Positions 45,175 through 56,681 of a DNA stretch of 64,000 nt are shown piece by piece; positions within the stretch are counted from its first letter, which is position 1, and each line of letters starts with the position of its first letter. Source of the DNA: Planctomycetaceae bacterium (lineage in GTDB: Bacteria; Planctomycetota; Phycisphaerae; SM23-33). The stretch is taken from contig JBDKTA010000039.1 in the NCBI GenBank assembly GCA_039680605.1, positions 1 to 64,000 on the forward strand, in the 5' to 3' direction. Below the pieces are notes generated by a model that saw nothing but the letters and a program-made list of their open reading frames with translations, ran no database searches and was not told the origin of the DNA. Made by a program: the position numbers and the translations under genes.

Positions 45175-48100
45175 CTAATTGAACCGCGTGACGGCGGCGC
45201 TGGCGGGGGCATTGGGTTTTCCGTTGCCGTTGCCCAGGGACAGTTGCTTGGGGGCGGTGCGGTAGAATTGCTTTTTGCCGTTGCCGTTTTCTTTGCGGGG
45301 CTTGGGGGTCAGGACGAGATAGCTCTGGTCGCCCAGCAGTTCAACCAGCGCGTCGACAAGTTTTCGCGATGGGGCGACGGCGTAGTCTTTGCCCAGGCGC
45401 ATCTTGGCGACAACGCCGCTGTGCTCGACGGGGTGCAGTTCCAGGTAGACCGACCCGCCGCCGCGATGGGCGCTAAGCAGCGCCTTGAGGCGAGGCAGGA
45501 TCGGCCCTGAAGCCGGCGCCGGCTGCGCCGCTTGCGGCGCGGCGTCCGTCAGTTCCGGTGCGGCGCCCGGCGGGAGGCGCAGGGTGATCGACCCGGTCAG
45601 CTCTTCCAGCGCCTTGTCGATAGGGATGACGTTGTCGACGATGATGTTCGGACGTTCGCGGCGGCGGTCGACCGTCCCGACGATGAAGACCATGCGTTCG
45701 ACTTCCAGTTCGTCCTTGAACTTCTCGTACGATTCCGAGAAGACCACCGCGTCGGCTTTGCCGGTCAGGTCCTCGATCGTCAGCATCGCCATCTTCTTGC
45801 CCGCCGAGCGCCCGGTCTTGGTGACGGTCGCCCGCACGGAGGCGATCATGCACCCGATGGTGACCTGCGCCCCCGCCGCCAGGGCGTCAAGATTCGAGAG
45901 CTTCGTATCCTTGGGATAGCTCAAGGCCTCGAGCTCGCGGGCGTAGTGGATCAGCGGATGGCTGGTGACGTAGAAGCCGAGCGTCTCCTTCTCGGCCGCC
46001 AGGAGCTGTGCCTCTGACCAGGGTTCGACGTTGGGGAATTTGGCCGGCGCGTCGGCGTCGGCGGCCAAGCCCATCCCGCCCAGCAGGCTCATCTGCCCGC
46101 TCTTTCGGTCGGCGGCGGCTTCCTGCCCCATGGCGATGGCCTGTTCGACGACGGCGATCATGGCCGCCCGGCTGGCGCCGTGGGCGTCGAAGGCGCCGCA
46201 CTTGATCAGCGCCTCGATGACGGAGCGGTTGACGGCATGCAGGTCGGTCTCGCGGCAGAAGTGGAACAGATCGCGGAAGGTCTTGGCGCGGCAGCGGGCT
46301 TCGAGGATCGAATGCACGGCCTTTTCGCCGACGCCCTTGACGGCAGCGAGGCCGAAGCGCACGCGGTCGCCGTCGACGGTAAAGTCGCTGGCGCAGGTGT
46401 TGATGTCGGGCGGGGCGACGCTGATGCCCATGCGCTGCGCCTCGGTCATGTACTGCACGACCTTGTCGGTGTCGCCGCACTCGAAGGTCAGCAGCGCGGC
46501 CATGAACTCGCGCGGGTGGTAGACCTTGAAGTACGCCGTCTGGTACGCCACGATCGCGTAGCGCGTCGAGTGGGCCTTGTTGAAACCGTACCCGGCGAAC
46601 TTGAGAATCAGCTCGAAGAGTTCCTGCGCCTCAGACTCGCTGATGCCGTTTTCCTTCGCGCCGGTCAAAAAGTTTGGCCGCTCCTCCTCGATGACCTTGG
46701 CCTTTTTCTTGCTGATAGCCTTGATGAGCGTCAGGGCGCGGTTGAGCGGCAGCTTGCCCAGGCGGTTGAGCACCTGCATGACCTGCTCCTGGTAGCACAT
46801 GATGCCGTACGTTTCGGCCAGCATCTCGTCGACCAGCGGGTGCACGCTGGGCACTTGCTCGCGCCCGAGCTTGCGGTGGCAGTAGCTGGGGATCAGCTCC
46901 ATCGGCCCGGGACGGTACATGGCGTTGGCGGCGATGAGGTCCTCGATGCGAGACGGCTGCATCTGCATCAGGACGCCCTTCATGCCGTCGGATTCAAACT
47001 GGAACACGCCGTCGGTTCGCCCTGCGCGGAAGAGCTCGTAGACTTTATCGTCGTCGAGGGGCAGGGCTTCGGGGTCGTGATCGACGCCGGTGCTCGCCGC
47101 CACCAGCTCGCGGGCGCGCTGGATCACCGTCAGCGTGCGCAGGCCCAGGAAGTCCATCTTCATCAGGCCGATCTTGTCGCAGGTGGGCCCGTCCCACTGC
47201 GTGATGGCGTCTTCGGAGCTGGACTGGCGGTACAGCGGCACGAGCGTCTCGAGGGGCTGCTGGGCGACGACCACGCCCGCGGCATGCACGCCGGCGTGGC
47301 GGGCGAGGCCTTCGAGCCGCTTGCCGTGCTCGATCATGTCGTGGATGCGGCTGTCGGTGTCGTAGAGCTTCTTGAGGTCCGGCTCGCTCTCGAGGGCGCT
47401 GTCGAGCGTGACGTGCAGCGCGTCGGGCACCTTCTTGGTGATGACGTCCACCTCGGCCACGCTCATGCCCATCACGCGCCCGACGTCCTTGAGGACCGCG
47501 CGGGCCTTGAGCGTCCCGTAGGTGATGATCTGCGCGACGTGGCCGTACTTCTCGCGCACGTATTGAATGATCCGCCCGCGCCCTTCCTGGCAGATGTCGA
47601 TGTCGATATCGGGCGCCTCTTTGCGCTGCGGGTCGGTGAACCGCTCGAACAGCAGGCCGTAGCGGATCGGGTCGACGTCGGCCACCCCCAGCGAATACCC
47701 CAGCAAGGTCGCCACGCCGCTGCCGCGAGGGGCGGCGGGAATGCGGTTGGAACGGGCGAACTGCACGAAGTCGTTGACGATCAGGAAATACGAACTGTAC
47801 CCCTTGTCGGCGATGACCTGCAGCTCCCACTTGAGCCGCTGGACATAGTTGGCGGGAATGTCCCTGCCGGCGAAGCGCCCGGCCAGGCCTTTCCACGCCA
47901 GGTCCGCCAGGTAGGCGTCGGGCGTGACGCCCGCGGGCGTGGGGAACGCCGGCAGGTGCGGGTCGTGGTGCAGCTCGACGTTGCACATCTCGGCGATGGC
48001 CAGCGTCGCGTCGGCGGCCTCGGGCCAGTTCGCCAGCGCCTGGCGCATCTCGGCGGGGCTCTTGAGATACATCTCGGGCGTGTAGACGACGGTGGTGTCT

Positions 48101-48798
48101 TCGCCCAGGAGCTTGCCCGTCGAGACGCAGCAGAGCACCTCGTGCGAGGGCTTGTCGCCGCGCGTCAGGAAGTGTACGTCGTTGGTGCCGACCGTGCGCA
48201 CGCCCAGGTCGGCCGCCAGGGCCGCCAGCATCGGGTTGACGCGATCCTGCTCGGCCAGGCCCTGCTTCTGCAGTTCGATGAAGAACCGCTCGGGCCCGAA
48301 GATGTCGCGGTACTCGCCGGCGATCGCCCGGGCCTTGTCGGTGTTGCCGTCCATCAGCGCCGAGGGCACCTCGCCGCCCAGGCAGGCCGTGGTGCAGATG
48401 AGCCCGTCGTTGAATTCCGCCAGCAGCTCGCGGTCGATGCGCGGCTTGTAGTAGAAGCCTTCCATGTACGCGCGGCTGGAGAGCTTGATGAGGTTCTTCC
48501 AGCCGCCCTCGTTCATGGCCAGCAGGATCATGTGGTAGGCGGCGTTCTTCTGGTTGCGCATCGACTTGTCGCTGCGCGTGGTGGGCGAGATGTACGCTTC
48601 CATGCCCAGGATGGGCTTGATGCCCGCCTGGCGGGCGTGGTTGTAGAACTCGATAGCCCCAAACAGGTTGCCGTGGTCCGTGATCGCCAGGGCGCCCATG
48701 CCCGTTTCTTTGGCGCGGCGCAGCAGATCGTCAATGCGATTGGCCCCGTCGAGCAGGGAGTAATGCGTGTGCGTGTGAAGGTGTACGAATCCGTCCAT
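45175..48798 (-). CDS. dnaE: DNA polymerase III alpha subunit
   Basis: From the ATG at 48798 this protein has 1207 residues and begins [21 protein letters not shown], the PHP domain start. The upstream extension of the open frame is not conserved sequence. The catalytic aspartates are in [12 protein letters not shown] (about 390) and [13 protein letters not shown] (about 550). [23 protein letters not shown] is in the finger region, and an OB fold ([46 protein letters not shown]) near 990-1040. It is the replicative polymerase of the DnaE1 type. Confidence 0.96.
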   Translation of the reverse strand: MDGFVHLHTHTHYSLLDGANRIDDLLRRAKETGMGALAITDHGNLFGAIEFYNHARQAGIKPILGMEAYISPTTRSDKSMRNQKNAAYHMILLAMNEGGWKNLIKLSSRAYMEGFYYKPRIDRELLAEFNDGLICTTACLGGEVPSALMDGNTDKARAIAGEYRDIFGPERFFIELQKQGLAEQDRVNPMLAALAADLGVRTVGTNDVHFLTRGDKPSHEVLCCVSTGKLLGEDTTVVYTPEMYLKSPAEMRQALANWPEAADATLAIAEMCNVELHHDPHLPAFPTPAGVTPDAYLADLAWKGLAGRFAGRDIPANYVQRLKWELQVIADKGYSSYFLIVNDFVQFARSNRIPAAPRGSGVATLLGYSLGVADVDPIRYGLLFERFTDPQRKEAPDIDIDICQEGRGRIIQYVREKYGHVAQIITYGTLKARAVLKDVGRVMGMSVAEVDVITKKVPDALHVTLDSALESEPDLKKLYDTDSRIHDMIEHGKRLEGLARHAGVHAAGVVVAQQPLETLVPLYRQSSSEDAITQWDGPTCDKIGLMKMDFLGLRTLTVIQRARELVAASTGVDHDPEALPLDDDKVYELFRAGRTDGVFQFESDGMKGVLMQMQPSRIEDLIAANAMYRPGPMELIPSYCHRKLGREQVPSVHPLVDEMLAETYGIMCYQEQVMQVLNRLGKLPLNRALTLIKAISKKKAKVIEEERPNFLTGAKENGISESEAQELFELILKFAGYGFNKAHSTRYAIVAYQTAYFKVYHPREFMAALLTFECGDTDKVVQYMTEAQRMGISVAPPDINTCASDFTVDGDRVRFGLAAVKGVGEKAVHSILEARCRAKTFRDLFHFCRETDLHAVNRSVIEALIKCGAFDAHGASRAAMIAVVEQAIAMGQEAAADRKSGQMSLLGGMGLAADADAPAKFPNVEPWSEAQLLAAEKETLGFYVTSHPLIHYARELEALSYPKDTKLSNLDALAAGAQVTIGCMIASVRATVTKTGRSAGKKMAMLTIEDLTGKADAVVFSESYEKFKDELEVERMVFIVGTVDRRRERPNIIVDNVIPIDKALEELTGSITLRLPPGAAPELTDAAPQAAQPAPASGPILPRLKALLSAHRGGGSVYLELHPVEHSGVVAKMRLGKDYAVAPSRKLVDALVELLGDQSYLVLTPKPRKENGNGKKQFYRTAPKQLSLGNGNGKPNAPASAAVTRFN

Positions 48799-48893
48799 GG
48801 CGTTGACTTCCGTGCCGCCCACTATAGCACCCCCGCCCGATCGGTTCAAAGAGATAGGACAAAACCTCGACCCGCCAAGGGTCCAGGCGATAC

Positions 48894-48921
48894 CGATCAC
48901 CGATTACTGATTACCAATTAC
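48894..48921. repeat. 7-nt-period tandem tract (TGATTAC type)
   Basis: Units CGATCAC, CGATTAC, TGATTAC, CAATTAC show exact 7-nt spacing, between dnaE and the E1 gene. Confidence 0.55.
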
Positions 48922-48927
48922 GGTTTC

Positions 48928-51399
<2,472 letters not shown>

Positions 51400-51427
51400 C
51401 GGTTTACTCCTGGAGCCTCGCCGGGCG

Positions 51428-52204
51428 CTACGGCTGCGAGGCGGTTTCGGGGCAGGTAATCTCTATGTTTCGCGACGCGAGGAACTCGCGCCAGGGTTGG
51501 TCGGGCATTGTTTCGGTGACGACGCGGCTGACGGCGTCCCAGTCGACGATCTTGTACAGCGAAGGCGCGGCGAACTTGCTCGAGTCGGCCAGCAGGATCG
51601 TCTGCCGCGCGTTGCGCACGGCCAGGCGGTACAGGGCGGCCGAGTCGATGTCGCCGGCAGTGAGACCGAAGTCCATCCCCAACCCGTCGGCGCCGATCAT
51701 CGCCACGTATCCGCGAAGCTGCTCGAGAGCGGCGGTGGCCATTGGCCCGATGGTGTCCATGCGGGCCGGGCGGTACTGCCCGCCCAGCAAGATCACGCTG
51801 ATAGCCGGCGAGTCAAGCACCTCGGCCAGGCGCACCGAGTTGAGGATGATGGACAGCCCGCGTTTGCCCCGCAGAAACGCTGCCGTGGCGAAGCACGTCG
51901 TGCCGCTGTCGAGAAAGAGCTGGTCGCCGTCGGGGATCAGCCCCGCGGCCAGGCTGCCGATGACCTGCTTGGCGTAGGTGTTGCGGGCGGCCTTGGAGCG
52001 GAACGAGAAGTCCATCTTGCGGGCCAGGCTGGCCCCGCCGTAGGTCAGGGAAAGATCGCCCGAGTCGGCCAATGCACGCAAATCCCGCCGGACAGTGGCC
52101 GACGAAACGGCCAGCGCGTCGGTCAGATCCTTCACGCTAACATGCCCTTTCTCATAGGCTTGAGAGAGTATGCTGTCGCGTCTTTGTTGGGATGATGCGT
52201 TCAT
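51428..52204 (-). CDS. DeoR-family transcriptional regulator
   Basis: This 258-residue repressor-type protein has an N-terminal winged HTH (about 6-55: [50 protein letters not shown]), typical DeoR residues through YGG. A sugar-phosphate-sensing domain follows (about 75-250: [51 protein letters not shown]). It is 28 bp upstream of E1 and divergent from E2, so it may control both halves of the complex in response to a sugar phosphate. This is inference. Confidence 0.88.
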   Translation of the reverse strand: MNASSQQRRDSILSQAYEKGHVSVKDLTDALAVSSATVRRDLRALADSGDLSLTYGGASLARKMDFSFRSKAARNTYAKQVIGSLAAGLIPDGDQLFLDSGTTCFATAAFLRGKRGLSIILNSVRLAEVLDSPAISVILLGGQYRPARMDTIGPMATAALEQLRGYVAMIGADGLGMDFGLTAGDIDSAALYRLAVRNARQTILLADSSKFAAPSLYKIVDWDAVSRVVTETMPDQPWREFLASRNIEITCPETASQP

Positions 52205-52447
52205 CTTTTAAGGACTGCGCGGCTCTTGTCGCAGTCTATGGCTCAAGTTAATCATAATTATGCACACAGATCAACATAAAAGTGCAAACTTTTTGCTTGA
52301 TGTTGAACATTTCATCCAGTATCCTTTTATGGAGTGCGGCAGCCTTAGCTGCCGCGTTGGAAGTTTTTCGCAAGCCGGAAGAATCCAAAGCGGCAGCTAT
52401 GGCTGCCGCACTCCAAGAGGCCGTGCCCTGTATACTGAGGTGCATAG
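52205..52447. promoter_or_regulatory. Divergent control region for the E1 and E2 operons
   Basis: This 243-bp gap lies between the DeoR-E1 and E2-E3 transcription units. It contains an AT-rich part (52230-52325), suited to promoters, and the palindromic doublet at 52329-52415. Confidence 0.5.
52329..52415. repeat. Inverted doublet of GCGGCAGC palindromes
   Basis: Copies at 52329-52360 and 52384-52415 form outer and inner stems like those at 7496-7612. The spacer is shorter. Confidence 0.75.
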
Positions 52448-54553
52448 ATGCTGACATTGCGGATACCGCAGCGTTCCAAGACCGTTGAGGAAGTAACCGT
52501 GGGCCGATGGTCCAAGGCCGAGGGCGGCAAGCTCAAGAAGGGCGAAACGATCGTCGAGATCGAGGCCCCCGACGCGATCTATCAGATCGCCGCCGCCGCC
52601 GACTGCCGGTTGCTCAAGGTGCTGGCCGGCGAAGGCACGGTCGTGGCCGTTGGCGAGCCGGTGGCCCTGCTGGGCCAGCCTGGCGAGGACACCGCCAAAG
52701 CGCTGGCCGAGATCGCCGCCCAAGCCGCCGCGGCTGCCCCCGCCAAGACGGTCAAGCTCGCCGTGGCGGCAGCCCGTGTGGATACATCCCCGCCGGCGCC
52801 GGCGGGTGCCACGCACAACTCCGTTGTGCGTGTCCCTGAATCCGCGGCGACCGCTGCCCCTCATGGCGACCCGCAGACAACGCGTGTCGCCATGCCACCC
52901 GTATCGGCCGGTTCGCCTGTCGTGCCCGTGCTCATGCCCCAGGCCGGGCAGAGCATGGAAGAGGGAACCATCGTCGCCTGGCGCGTCAAGGAAGGCGACC
53001 AGATCAAAGCCGGCGACATTATCTTCGATGTCGAGACCGACAAGGCCACCATCGAAGTTGAAGCCGTCGACGCCGGGCGCGTCGCCCGAATCGTCGTGCC
53101 CGAGGGGCAGACCGTCGAAGTGAAAGTGCCCGTGGCGTATCTGGCGGACAGTGCGGGCGCTGTCGATGCGTTCCTGCGCGGCGAGGCTGCCCCCGCGGCG
53201 GGTGTCCCCGAAGCTCCGACCGCCGCACCCCATGGCGACCCGCAAACAACGCGTGTCGCCATGCCACCCAGTGAACTGCCGGCCGGCGTGACACCCATCC
53301 TCATGCCCCAGGCCGGGCAGAGCATGGAAGAAGGCACCATCGTCGCCTGGCGCGTGAAAGAAGGCGACCGCGTCAAGGTTGGCGATATCATCTTCGATGT
53401 CGAGACCGACAAGGCCACCATCGAAGTCGAAGCCGTTGACGCCGGGCGCGTCGCCCGCATCGTCGCCCAGGAAGGCGAAACGCTCGAAGTGAAAGTGCCC
53501 GTGGCGTACATGGCCGAGGACGACGCGGCGGTCGATGCATTTCTGCGCAGCGGCGCCGCCCAAGGCGCCACACTCGCCGCGCAGGGTGCCACGCTCAACT
53601 CCGTTGAGCGTGTCCCCGAAGCAGCGCCGGGGACTGCCCAGGGCCTCAGGGACACGCACACCGGAGGTGTGCGTGGCACCCTCTCAGGTGACGGTCGGGT
53701 CAAGGCCTCGCCCGCGGCGCGCAAAGCCGCCGCCGAGCGAGGAATCGATCTGTCCGCCGTGCCTGCCGGCAGTGGACCGGGTGGGCGAATCCTTTCGACC
53801 GATGTGGCCATCGCCCCGACTGGCGCGGCTGCGCCCGCTGCGGGCAAAGTCCCGGCCAAGCCTGCCTTGGGCGAGCCCAAACGTACGAAGATGTCCGGCA
53901 TGCGAAAGGCCATCGCGAAAAATCTACAGGCCTCCAAGCAGACCATCCCGCATTTCTACATCAAGCAGACGGTGCGGGCCGACGCCCTGCTGGCCAAGTA
54001 CAAACAGCTCAAAGCCGCCGGCGAGTTCAAGTGTACGATCAATGACTTTGTAGTCGCGGCCGTGGCCAAGGCTGTCGCCGAGAAGCCCAGCTTCCGCAGC
54101 CAGGTTGACGGGACCGATCTGCTGGAATATCCCAACGCCAACGTCGGCATGGCCGTGGGCGTCGAGGGCGGGCTGGTGGTGCCGGTCATCGCTTCGGCAG
54201 ACAAGCTGAGCTTCCGCGACCTGGCTGCCCAGACGCGGCGCATCGTCGAGCAGGCCCGCAGCGGCAAGATCGAGAACATGGGCCAAGGCGCCATCACCAT
54301 CACCAACCTGGGCATGTTCGGCATCACGGAGTTCTCCGCGATCATCAACCCGCCCGAGGCCGCCATCCTGGCCGTCGGGGCGGCGCACGAAGAAGCGGTC
54401 GTCGAGAACGGCCAGGTCAAGGCCGCCCATGTGATGACGATGATCCTCAGTGTGGACCATCGCGTGATCGACGGCGTGATGGCGGCGGAGTTTGTAAACA
54501 GGCTTAGGGAACTGCTGCAAGACCCCGAAGGCTTGTTAAATCCTAAACTCTAA
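52448..54553 (+). CDS. E2 dihydrolipoamide acyltransferase with two lipoyl and one degenerate lipoyl domain
   Basis: This 701-residue E2 core forms the centre of the pyruvate-dehydrogenase-type complex. Domains: degenerate lipoyl-like (1-80), lipoyl 1 (about 158-237, Lys199 in ETDKA), lipoyl 2 (about 282-360, Lys322), peripheral-subunit-binding domain (about 416-455, VKASPAARKAAAERGIDL), catalytic domain (about 475-701) with the active-site histidine in SVDHRVIDGV. In the first domain the lipoyl Lys is replaced (EAPDA). The linkers at 120-151, 250-274 and 380-412 are encoded by palindromic repeats. The last four codons and stop lie in a heptamer tract. Confidence 0.93.
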   Translation: MLTLRIPQRSKTVEEVTVGRWSKAEGGKLKKGETIVEIEAPDAIYQIAAAADCRLLKVLAGEGTVVAVGEPVALLGQPGEDTAKALAEIAAQAAAAAPAKTVKLAVAAARVDTSPPAPAGATHNSVVRVPESAATAAPHGDPQTTRVAMPPVSAGSPVVPVLMPQAGQSMEEGTIVAWRVKEGDQIKAGDIIFDVETDKATIEVEAVDAGRVARIVVPEGQTVEVKVPVAYLADSAGAVDAFLRGEAAPAAGVPEAPTAAPHGDPQTTRVAMPPSELPAGVTPILMPQAGQSMEEGTIVAWRVKEGDRVKVGDIIFDVETDKATIEVEAVDAGRVARIVAQEGETLEVKVPVAYMAEDDAAVDAFLRSGAAQGATLAAQGATLNSVERVPEAAPGTAQGLRDTHTGGVRGTLSGDGRVKASPAARKAAAERGIDLSAVPAGSGPGGRILSTDVAIAPTGAAAPAAGKVPAKPALGEPKRTKMSGMRKAIAKNLQASKQTIPHFYIKQTVRADALLAKYKQLKAAGEFKCTINDFVVAAVAKAVAEKPSFRSQVDGTDLLEYPNANVGMAVGVEGGLVVPVIASADKLSFRDLAAQTRRIVEQARSGKIENMGQGAITITNLGMFGITEFSAIINPPEAAILAVGAAHEEAVVENGQVKAAHVMTMILSVDHRVIDGVMAAEFVNRLRELLQDPEGLLNPKL
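52804..52900. repeat. Palindromic composite element inside E2 (linker 1)
   Basis: It contains hairpin CACGCACAA/TTGTGCGTG (52810-52832), then TGTCCCTGA, then the CATGGCGAC/GTCGCCATG hairpin (52862-52894) and CCACCC. It encodes GATHNSVVRVPES and HGDPQTTRVAMPP. Confidence 0.8.
53199..53269. repeat. Palindromic element inside E2 (linker 2)
   Basis: GGGTGTCCCCGAAGC precedes the CATGGCGAC/GTCGCCATG hairpin (53231-53263). It encodes a second identical HGDPQTTRVAMPP. Confidence 0.8.
53584..53681. repeat. Palindromic composite element inside E2 (linker 3)
   Basis: A perfect 11-bp closing stem (53584-53594 with 53671-53681) encloses hairpins at 53590-53612 and 53653-53675. It encodes GATLNSVERVPEA and RDTHTGGVRGT. 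Confidence 0.8.
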
Positions 54554-54571
54554 TTTCTAAATTCTAAATAA
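54537..54571. repeat. 7-nt-period tandem tract (TAAATCC type)
   Basis: Five units (TAAATCC, TAAACTC, TAATTTC, TAAATTC, TAAATAA) start within E2 and supply its last codons (N-P-K-L) and stop. Confidence 0.65.
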
Positions 54572-54633
54572 GACCAAATGACCAAAAATCAAAATACAAA
54601 AAGGGATTGGGAGCTGTAGCTGGAGCGATCGCT

Positions 54634-55005
54634 ATGTCAGAAATCCAGCCCAGAAGACAATACGATCTGGAGGCAAGGACGCTTGCCTTTGCCAGAGGCG
54701 TGCGGCAATTTGTTGCCCGATTGTGCAAAACGCAGGCGAACATTGAGGATGGCGGCCAACTCATCCGCTCCTCGGGCTCAGTCGGGGCTAACTATATTGA
54801 AGCAAACGAGGCTTTGAGCAAGAAAGACTTTGCGATGAGAGCCAAGATTTGTCGCAAGGAGGCAAAGGAGAGCCGGTACTGGCTGGACATAATCGATACA
54901 GGCAAAGACGGTGCGTTGGAGACCGACCGGAAACGATGGCGGCAAGAAGCCGATGAACTCACCAAAATCTTTGGCGCCATCGTCGAGAAGACTAAGCCAT
55001 CGTAA
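54634..55005 (+). CDS. Four-helix bundle (23S rRNA intervening-sequence type) protein
   Basis: From the ATG at 54634 this protein has 123 residues: LEARTLAFARGVRQFVARLCKT, GGQLIRSSGSVGANYIEANEALSKKDFAMRAKICRKEAKESRYWLDII. The RSSGSVGANYIEA and KEAKESRYWL signatures define the S23/IVS-type four-helix bundle family, small proteins of unclear role that often sit alone in variable regions. It interrupts the E2-E3 operon and is flanked by inverted heptamer tracts, so it looks inserted. Confidence 0.85.
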   Translation: MSEIQPRRQYDLEARTLAFARGVRQFVARLCKTQANIEDGGQLIRSSGSVGANYIEANEALSKKDFAMRAKICRKEAKESRYWLDIIDTGKDGALETDRKRWRQEADELTKIFGAIVEKTKPS

Positions 55006-55054
55006 GGCCGCTGCGGGCGAATTTTGAGCTTTTGAATTTGTCGTTTGGGTTTTA

Positions 55055-55089
55055 TTTAGGATTTAGAGTTTAGGATTTAGGATTTGAGG
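55055..55089. repeat. 7-nt-period tandem tract (TTTAGGA type)
   Basis: Units TTTAGGA, TTTAGAG, TTTAGGA, TTTAGGA, TTTGAGG are the reverse complement of the tract at 54537 and lie just before lpdA. Confidence 0.65.
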
Positions 55090-55096
55090 TTCCACA

Positions 55097-56512
55097 ATGG
55101 CAAACAAGTATGACGTAGTCGTGATCGGTTCCGGTCCCGGCGGGTATGTTGCGGCACTCAAGGCCGGCGCGATGGGCGCTTCCACCGCAATTATTGAAGA
55201 GGCGCCGAATCTTGGCGGGACATGCCTGAACTTCGGGTGCATTCCGTCCAAGGCGCTGCTGGCGTCGGCTGAGCTGCTGCATCACATTGAGCACGCCGGC
55301 GAGTTAGGCGTGAACGTTTCGGGGCCGATCAGCTTCGACTGGTCGAAGATCCAGGCACGCAAGGACAAGATCCTCAAGGGCCTGCGCGGCGGCATCGAAA
55401 CGCTCTTCGCCTCGCGCGGGGTCCAGATCGTCAAGGGCCACGGCTCGCTGGCCGGTAAAGGACAAGTGCTGGTTACCGACGGCGGCAGCAAGACCACGCT
55501 GGCGGCGGGCAACGTGATTCTGGCTGTCGGATCAGCGCCACGGCGGATCCCGGGTTGGCCGACGGATCCCGAGCTGGTCTGCACCAGCGACGAGGCCCTG
55601 CACTGGACGACGTTGCCCAAGCGGCTGCTGATCGTCGGTGGCGGCGTCATCGGCTGCGAGTTCGCCTGCATGATGCGCGAGTACGGCGTGGCCGTGACGG
55701 TCGTCGAGATGATGCCTAACCTGCTGCCGGAGATGGACGCGCAGCTCGGCCGGGCGATCGAAAAGATCTTCACCCGCCGCGGCATCGCGTGCATCACGGG
55801 CGTCAAGGTCGAGAACCTAACGGGCACCGCGGGCAATCTTACCGCGACGATCACCGGCGGCCTGAGCGTGCAGGTGGACAAGGTGCTGGTCGCGACGGGT
55901 CGGCGGCCCAAGACCGAGAACCTCGGCCTCGAGAGCGTGGGCATCGAGACCGACCGCGGATTCATCCGCGTGGACGACCGCATGGCCACGTCGGCCAAGG
56001 GCGTGTACTGCATCGGCGACGCCAACGGGCGTTGCCTGCTGGCGCACGCGGCCAGCGCGCACGGCGTGGTGGCGGTTGAAAATGCGCTGGGACACAAGAG
56101 TACGATCACGCCGGCGATTCCCTGGGCGGTGTACACGTTCCCGGAGATTGCGGGCGTGGGGATGACAGCCAGGCAGGCGCGGCGCGACGGCGTGCCGGTC
56201 TCGGTCGGGCTGTTCCCGCTCAACGTGCTGGGCAAGGCCCAGGCCGTCAACGACACCGAGGGCTTTGTCAAAGTCATCCGCGGTCGCGACGACGGCAAGC
56301 TGCTGGGCGTTCACGCCCTGGGGCACAACGTGACGGAAGTGATCGGGGCGGCCGGCGCCATGATCGGCACCGGCGCCAGTGTCAAGGATCTCGCCGAGAC
56401 GGTCTTCGCTCACCCGAGCATCAGCGAGAGCTTGCGGGAATCGGCGGAAGATGCGTTGGGCATGGCGCTGCACCTGCCGGCGCGAAAAATGGTTCAGATT
56501 GTGGCGGAGTAA
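55097..56512 (+). CDS. lpdA: Dihydrolipoamide dehydrogenase (E3)
   Basis: This 471-residue flavoprotein reoxidises the lipoyl groups of E2, passing electrons to NAD+. The FAD-binding GSGPGGYVAALKAGAMG (about 11-27), the redox disulfide GGTCLNFGCIPSK (about 38-50), the NAD-binding GGGVIGCEFA (about 184-193) and the C-terminal catalytic histidine in ETVFAHPSISES (about 438) are all present. It follows E2 with only the small helical-bundle gene in between. Confidence 0.96.
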   Translation: MANKYDVVVIGSGPGGYVAALKAGAMGASTAIIEEAPNLGGTCLNFGCIPSKALLASAELLHHIEHAGELGVNVSGPISFDWSKIQARKDKILKGLRGGIETLFASRGVQIVKGHGSLAGKGQVLVTDGGSKTTLAAGNVILAVGSAPRRIPGWPTDPELVCTSDEALHWTTLPKRLLIVGGGVIGCEFACMMREYGVAVTVVEMMPNLLPEMDAQLGRAIEKIFTRRGIACITGVKVENLTGTAGNLTATITGGLSVQVDKVLVATGRRPKTENLGLESVGIETDRGFIRVDDRMATSAKGVYCIGDANGRCLLAHAASAHGVVAVENALGHKSTITPAIPWAVYTFPEIAGVGMTARQARRDGVPVSVGLFPLNVLGKAQAVNDTEGFVKVIRGRDDGKLLGVHALGHNVTEVIGAAGAMIGTGASVKDLAETVFAHPSISESLRESAEDALGMALHLPARKMVQIVAE

Positions 56513-56521
56513 AACAAGCAC

Positions 56522-56668
56522 TAAATCCTAAACCCTAAATTCTAAACAAAAACAAAATCCAAAATACAAATGATCGAAACGAGCACGCGCGGGGATGGCT
56601 CTTGTACCTTAGTATTTTGAGCATTGAGATTTGTTTAGCATTTAGAAATTAGAATTTAGGATTTCAAG
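56522..56668. repeat. Inverted pair of 7-nt-period tandem tracts
   Basis: TAAATCC-type units at 56522-56549 and TTTAGAA-type units at 56634-56668 are inverted relative to each other, with about 85 bp between them, upstream of the PHP-like gene. Confidence 0.6.
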
Positions 56669-56681
56669 AAATGGAGCCGCT

